From Acanthamoeba lenticulata (lineage: Eukaryota; Discosea; Longamoebia; Acanthamoebidae), in assembly GCA_002179805.1 (NCBI GenBank), contig NAVB01001602.1:1-11787 (forward strand): DNA of 11,787 nt. The letters are read 5' to 3'. The position numbers and the translations under genes were made by a program. Under the pieces are notes generated by a model that ran no database searches, was not told the DNA's origin, and saw only the letters and a program-made list of their open reading frames with translations. This document shows, piece after piece, positions 7,193-11,787 of this stretch. Position 1 is the stretch's first letter. Every line of letters begins with the position of its first letter.

Positions 7193-9638
7193 TCACTCGA
7201 AGCCGCCGTGCTCGAAGAGACAACGCGGGGTGGTGTGCGTGGTGACGTTGTCGGTCTGCTCCTGCTGGCGTTGTGTCGAAATAAAGTGCTCTACGATCTC
7301 CTGGTCGAGGCGGTACCAGTAGGGAATGTTCTGCACGGGCTTGGGATCGACGTCCACCACCGCGACCCGAAACACGTAGCGCCGCCCGTTGACTTCCATC
7401 ACCTGCTCCCCTCCGCTGTGTAGCGCCGACAACGACCACATCAGCGATCGCATCAACGGTCTTGACAAGCCCAAATAAATAGAAATAATAATAATAATAA
7501 ATAAATAAAGAAATACACAGTAAAATAGAGACAACCTGGTAGTGTGTTGGACAGAGTGGTCAGCTGCGGCGGGGAGGAGGGTGATCATGATGGAGCAGTC
7601 CTTGGCCGTCATGGAGATGAGGTAGTCCCGCAAGAGGTCGATGATGTCACTCTCTTGTAGCTTCCCGCGCTTCACCTTGTCGATGAAGTGTTGCCGGTCC
7701 TCTACAGCCCGCCTGGTCAATTCTCCTGCTCGAAACGACGATTCAAGTCGTGGCTGGGATAGGAGACGCACCGGTGTCGCCCTCAAACAGCTGGAGCGTG
7801 GTCTCGTCCCACTCGTTGGCCAACGCGTCGAGGCCGTGGTCGTGGATCTTCTTGTACAAGTAGTAAATCCCCTCTGCGCATGGAGACACCAATCGAGTGA
7901 TGAGGCGTTCTTCACGGCAAAAAAGGGTCTGGTGGGCGCAGCGGACCAATGTCCAGGTAGTCCATCTGCTGGATGGTGCGGAGGTTGGGCAAGACCTTCT
8001 CCTCGTGCAGGATCCGGCCCAGCGCGTCGACCATCGCCGTAATGCAGGACCTTGACAACACATGCACACAAGAGAGCGTCAGGCCCGGCCCGGCCGCGTG
8101 AGCAAACCGTGCGGGCAGTACCCATCGCTCGCGGGCGAGAAGACCGGGGCGAGCTTGGCCTCGAGGTGCTCGAGATCAAACGTGGTCTCGCCCGCCAGCT
8201 TGCCGCCCAGCGAGCCCGTGTAGGCCAGCCGGCCGTCGGCGTAGATCTTGATGTTGTTCTGCGGGACATGAACCATGTCCACCAGCGCCCGCCGGATGCG
8301 CTCCGGCTCGCCGCTGAACAGGTCCAGCGGGCAGTAGGCGCTGCGATGCCCGGGGCACATGTGCGTGAGCTCACATGGGTCTCTTTGCGTACAGACCCCA
8401 CGAGCAGTCCCGTACCTGATCTCGTCAATCTCGCCCTTGGCGAGCTTGAGCCGCTGGTGCATGCAATAGCGGCACACGCGGGACTTGACGCTGTGCGGCG
8501 CCCGGATCAGCGGCGAATACGGCAAGAAGCCCCACTTGGGCTGCACGCGCGACACGGAACCGGTCAGACCGGGCCGTCCACAAGAGCATTGGGGGCTGGA
8601 GCGCGACCTTGATTTCAACGCAGATGATGGGCGGCCCGCTGCGGGCATCGGCATCAGCCCCGACTGCCTCGGGGTGGAGGGGGAGGAGCGAGAGATCGGG
8701 CATGAGGAACGCAAACTTGCTGTCGACATCGATCTCCGTGTCGCGGCGGCGAAGCTCTGGCCGGCTGGCCTCGACATGCGACCCGAGCGCCTCCAGGAAG
8801 GCCGGCGTCATCACGATCGGCACCTGTCAGGACAGAGGAGGCGCATTGAGCCTTTGAGCCCAGGACGTGAGGGGCAGGCGGAGCATATACGCCAGGGTGC
8901 ACGTAGGAGGGGCCGACGAGCGGGCGCATGACGTTGTGCACAAAGGCATACTCCTTGAGCTCGTGGTTCTCCACATGGATGGGCGTGCCTGGAGCAACAA
9001 GGCATTTCATAGCATTTTTATAAATATTTTTTTAAAAAAATAAATATTTAAAAAATAAAGGGGTGGGACCAACCCTGGAACCACATCAGCCCGTCGGAGG
9101 GGATGTGCAGCGCGTGTGAGCCCGAGGCCTTGGCGCCGGCCTCGTCGCGGCTCTTCTTGAACCGCTTCTCCACGCGGAGGACTTGGCCCCGCTGTGCGGT
9201 CGGACGCAGCCACACGGAGCAGGCGCGTCAGCCAACGAATCAACAAAGGAGGCCACGCGCGTGTAGGCGTGTGGGCGGTATGCCAAAGTGCACGCACGAG
9301 GGGGTTGTCGTGCGCGGCGCTGAGCTTGTCCTCGTCGTAGGAGAGAACGAGATGTGCGGCACCTTCGCCCTTGTACCGCCACTGGGCCACTGACTTGGTC
9401 ACTAGCTCCTGCAGCGCCTGTGGTGCACACCCACCGAGGTGATCGTTTTCTATTCAATCGATGATCGGCACCACCAGAACGATTGGGGTTGCTCCTCAAG
9501 CAGTACCTTGAGCTCATCTGGCTGCGTTGCCGTTCGGGCAAGAGCCTCCACAAGGGATGGAATTGTCACACTGGAGCCGTTCGGCCGCTTCACCGCAAAT
9601 GCCAGGCCTCCCTCTTCAGAGCCTGTCGCCTTTTCCAT
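7193..9638 (-). CDS. IPK1: Inositol-pentakisphosphate 2-kinase (makes IP6, phytate)
   Basis: The spliced product is 540 residues. The enzyme uses ATP to add the 2-phosphate to inositol pentakisphosphate, giving IP6. Diagnostic segments are WRYKGEGAAHLVLSY (57-71, the glycine-rich loop of the N-lobe), RGQVLRVEK (85-93), VEIKPKWGFLPYSPLI (225-240), RVCRYCMHQ (249-257), YCPLDLFSG (272-280), MTAKDCSIMI (442-451) and VVDVDPKP (486-493). All occur in the order seen in animal IPPK and plant IPK1. It is longer than plant IPK1 (about 450) and human IPPK (about 490), mainly because of a 45-residue N-terminal segment and a loop near 205-218. The start is the only ATG in exon 1, but the frame stays open upstream, so a longer N-terminus cannot be fully excluded. 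The stop is TGA at 7193-7195. Confidence 0.93.
7193..9638 (-). other. IPK1: Exon-intron structure of the IP5 2-kinase gene (11 exons)
   Basis: Exons in transcript order: 9507-9638, 9298-9417, 9074-9191, 8891-8988, 8608-8823, 8416-8540, 8122-8340, 7947-8050, 7772-7873, 7536-7701 and 7193-7415. They total 1623 nt, exactly 541 codons with the stop. The introns are 67-120 nt. The joins preserve EIK/PKWGF, EI-S/AYCPLDLF and DI-E/GIYYLYKK. The weakest sites are the acceptor before 8050 (GTCAAG, a poor pyrimidine tract) and the acceptor before 7415, where the next AG downstream would change phase. The last intron (7416-7535) is AT-rich and in frame. Confidence 0.85.
7484..7509. repeat. ATA/ATAA simple repeat in the last intron of the IP5 2-kinase gene
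   Basis: A run of AATAATAATAATAA followed by ATAAATAAATAA lies inside intron 7416-7535. In the transcript it reads as U-rich TTATTATT sequence. It is AT-only DNA in an otherwise GC-rich gene, as is common in introns of this genome; no separate function is inferred. Confidence 0.8.
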
Positions 9639-9752
9639 CGTGAAGGTTGTGTGTTTTATAAATTCATTTTTATTTATTTTGTATCTTGTCGTTTGTATTT
9701 CTTTTTCCACACATTTCCCAGCAAGCGGAGAAAAAGAGAGACGGGAGGGAGG
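9639..9752. promoter_or_regulatory. Compact divergent promoter between the IP5 2-kinase and PPR genes
   Basis: Only 114 bp separate the two proposed start codons, which point away from each other. The spacer holds an AT-rich core at 9654-9700 with TATA-like words in both directions: TATAAAA on the minus strand (9654-9660) and TATAAAT on the plus strand (9657-9663). On the PPR side a purine-rich GAGAAAAAGAGAGACGGGAG tract (9727-9746) leads to the ATG. The minus-strand TATA lies only about 16 nt from the kinase ATG, too close for the usual spacing, so it may serve the PPR side or the kinase start may differ from the one proposed. Confidence 0.5.
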
Positions 9753-11746
9753 ATGAAGAAGCTCGGCGCTCATCTGTTGCCCTCTGCCTCGTGCAGAATG
9801 AAACGCGCGAGTTGCACACAGCTGCTCGCTCGTGCCGCTGGTCTGGGCACCACCACGACAAGGTGCGCACTTTATTGATAAAATGTGCGGCAAAAAATCG
9901 TGATTAAATCAAGATATCGTGGCTGGCACGAATGTGATGGTGCGCGCGCAGGAGTGCGAGCCGCAGCGCAGAGCTCAGGACTGCCTCGCCCTGGCGCAAA
10001 TCGGAGAAGTGGGCGGGCGAACACAAGTCGCGGCCGAAGGACTTGATGGCCTTTGTCCCTCCCGAGGAGGTGCTCACCGCGGGCCTTGACGAAGAGGCCG
10101 AGCGCTACTACGCCGCGGCCTCCGTGGGCGAAGAACTCGATGACGTGCCCATGCGCGACTTCACCACGCGCGAGGTCAACGCCCGCATTCAGACCTTCGA
10201 GCAGTCCCTTCCCGCTCCACACGATGTTCGTTTCTGGCCATTTCTTTTTCTTTTTCTTTTTCTTTATTTTTGGAGGATGCGACTGAGCGTCACTTCGCTA
10301 CGTACGCAGAGGTCGTCCAGAACCAACCCGGTGGTCTTCCACCACATGTACATGGAGGAGTTTGTCGATATCGACGACGACTTGACCCTGCCGCCGCGCC
10401 TCAAGCCCGGCCAGTCGGTCTCGGTCATGCAGGTGGTCCGCCTGCTGCGCCACTTCCACAACACGAAGGACACCCGCACGCCCGAGGCCAACCGCGAGCT
10501 GCTGAACCAGGTCCTGGCCCTGATCGACCGCATCGTCATCCGCGTGGGCTTGTCCGCCGCCGAACAACACGTCCCTCAACGCGACGCGGCGTGGCACCGG
10601 CGCAAGCAGGGAAAGAAGCAACAAGCCTCGAATGCAGATGATGATGACGACGACGAGAGCCTGTTCGTGAACGAGCGCTATGCCGAGCACGTCTACCAGC
10701 GCTCGGCCCTGCCGGCGGGCAACACGATCCAGAGCTGGCGCACGCTCCTCACCACGCTGGCCGAACTCAAGCAGGCCGACAAGGCCTTTGAGGTGTTTGA
10801 GTCTCTCGAGCGGCGGTTCCGGATCGTGCCCAACATTTTGCTTTTCATCGACATGTGGCGTGTGTGCCGCGACGCCCGGCGCTCGGACAAGGCGCTCGAG
10901 TACATGGACTACATGTTTGAGTACGGCGTACCCGTTAGATGATCGTCTCTCCTGCCAGTCCACAGATAGGCCAATGGCCGCGCTGCTGCTGCTGACGTCA
11001 GCTGGATCATCCGATTGGCGGCGGCGCGCACGCACAGGTGCCGGTCGCGAACGGTGGGCTCCCACCACTGGACGAACGTGCACACCTTCAACAGGATCTT
11101 GAAGGCGGTGAGCGACGCGCAAGGCGTGCTGCGCGTGATCGGCAAGATGCGCCGCGAGGGCACCGAGCCCAACGCCGCCACCTATTCTCGTACGCACGAG
11201 CGCGTGTGGCGGGGACGCTTTCGTGTGGCAGCTGACAATCATCATCACCACTTGACCAGGCCTGATCACGGTGATGACGGAGAACCGCCAGATCAACACG
11301 GCCTTGGACTATTACGAGGCGATGAAGACCGACGGCTTCACGCTCAGTCTCGAGACCTACCTGACCCTCATGGAGGTACGTCTCCAGCGTGTTGGCTTGG
11401 CCAACGCTTTGGATGCTGACCCGCTCGCGCGCCTCGACGTGGTGTTGTTGATACACGCACGCACCAGGGCGTGCTGCTGACGCCAACCGACCCGGAGTTT
11501 GTGTCCGACGACTCGAGGCGCAGCCGCTTCGAGCGCGTTCGGCTCAGCCTAAAGCGAGTCGACCGTGAGCGCAGCGCGGAGCGCAAAGAAGAGGATGAGC
11601 CGCAGGTCGATCACCTCGGTGGCGACGAATCCGGCGAGGCGAGCTATGAGCAACTTGACCACACCTACCACATCATCCAGACTCTCTTCCATGAGCTCGA
11701 GCAACGTCACGAGCCCAACCACGAGGCCTACTCCCTTCTCCTTCGA
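9753..11746 (+). other. Exon-intron structure of the PPR gene (first 6 exons)
   Basis: Exons: 9753-9862, 9952-10225, 10310-10920, 11038-11189, 11260-11375 and 11468-11746, and an intron opens at 11747 (GTGCGT). The completed introns are 89, 84, 117, 70 and 92 nt. The join 10920/11038 is uncertain: an in-frame TGA follows at 10940, so an intron is needed, but the acceptor could also be the AG at 11000-11001, which keeps the same phase and adds about 12 residues. The 84-nt intron 10226-10309 has repeated TTTTTC units and is open in frame. The other joins are supported by PPR repeat continuity. Confidence 0.7.
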
Positions 11747-11787
11747 GTGCGTTCCTTAAAATCATTTAATTTTTTTAAAATTGTTCT
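9753..11787 (+). CDS. Pentatricopeptide-repeat protein with probable mitochondrial presequence (3' end outside window)
   Basis: At least 514 residues are visible. PPR proteins bind organellar RNA through tandem helix-turn-helix repeats of about 35 residues. Repeat-like units lie near 266-302 (SWRTLLTTLAELKQADKAFE), 303-332, 345-379 (VHTFNRILKAV, RREGTEPNAATYS), 380-414 (YSRLITVMTENRQINTALDY) and from 487 (TYHIIQTLFHELEQ, EPNHEAYSLLL). The best match to the motif is 345-414. The N-terminus has no acidic residue before Glu44 and eight Lys/Arg in the first 41 residues with many Ser/Ala/Leu, typical of a mitochondrial presequence. Two in-frame ATGs exist, at 9753 and 9798; the first is used here. 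A poly-Asp run (238-243) and a charge-rich, repeat-free segment (436-481) interrupt the repeats. No DYW or other catalytic domain is visible. The RNA target is unknown. Confidence 0.78.
10241..10265 (+). repeat. TTTTTC polypyrimidine repeat in a PPR gene intron
   Basis: Four to five units close to TTTTTC form a pure pyrimidine run in the 84-nt intron 10226-10309, about 45 nt before its AG. It may act as the polypyrimidine tract of the intron, although it lies further from the acceptor than usual. Confidence 0.7.

Noticed and set aside
1..9638. An operon-like or functional cluster linking the capping enzyme, aminopeptidase and IP5 2-kinase, since IP6 is tied to mRNA export
   Set aside because: Shared strand and short gaps are ordinary in compact protist genomes, each gene appears to have its own promoter space, and no direct link is visible in the sequence.
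10298..11299. A 333-codon open frame on the minus strand opposite the PPR gene
   Set aside because: It is the antisense shadow of GC-rich PPR exons, with Val/Leu/Ala/His-rich content and no family resemblance; the plus-strand frame has repeat periodicity and consistent splice sites.
1..11787. Mobile elements, viral insertions, tRNA, rRNA and CRISPR
   Set aside because: No terminal repeats, transposase or viral structural motifs, tRNA-like folds or regularly spaced repeats were found; all the coding sequence fits intron-rich cellular genes.

Overview
The window is nuclear DNA of a protist whose genes are GC-rich in the exons and broken by many short introns (about 67-185 nt, GT...AG) with AT-rich or polypyrimidine stretches. 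This gene structure, together with the protein families seen, fits a free-living amoebozoan such as Acanthamoeba. That assignment is an inference from style; no taxonomic marker gene is present. There is no rRNA, tRNA, transposon or CRISPR signal.

Four protein genes fill almost the whole window. From left to right: (1) on the minus strand, 1-2768, a gene of at least 703 codons in 7 visible exons that joins a complete adenylate-kinase-type P-loop kinase to an mRNA capping guanylyltransferase; its 3' end lies beyond position 1. (2) On the minus strand, 3035-7014, a complete 16-exon, 868-residue M1 metallo-aminopeptidase of the puromycin-sensitive type. (3) On the minus strand, 7193-9638, a complete 11-exon, 540-residue inositol-pentakisphosphate 2-kinase. 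(4) On the plus strand, 9753 to beyond 11787, at least 514 codons in 6 visible exons of a pentatricopeptide-repeat (PPR) protein with a likely mitochondrial presequence. I rebuilt the exon joins by hand from splice sites, codon phase and family alignment, and the phases agree throughout. Only the acceptor of PPR exon 4 is truly ambiguous.

Genes 3, 2 and 1 lie head to tail with gaps of 178 and 266 bp. Genes 3 and 4 diverge from a 114-bp shared spacer that holds a two-way TATA-like sequence. Gaps of this size hold only UTRs and promoters, and an AATAAA follows the aminopeptidase stop. The genes do not form one pathway: they cover mRNA cap synthesis or repair, cytosolic peptide turnover, IP6 synthesis and organellar RNA metabolism.

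The observation most worth following is the kinase-guanylyltransferase fusion. Metazoan and plant capping enzymes carry an RNA triphosphatase at the N-terminus; here that place is taken by an NMP-kinase fold. The closest concept I know is the trypanosome cytoplasmic recapping enzyme TbCE1, whose N-terminal P-loop kinase turns 5'-monophosphate RNA into 5'-diphosphate RNA for capping. The protein here could therefore be an amoebal cap-repair enzyme. A second point is an unusual 5' splice-site pattern: 31 of 38 inferred donors have C at intron position +4 (GTAC, GTGC, GTTC or GTCC) instead of the usual GTRAGT.
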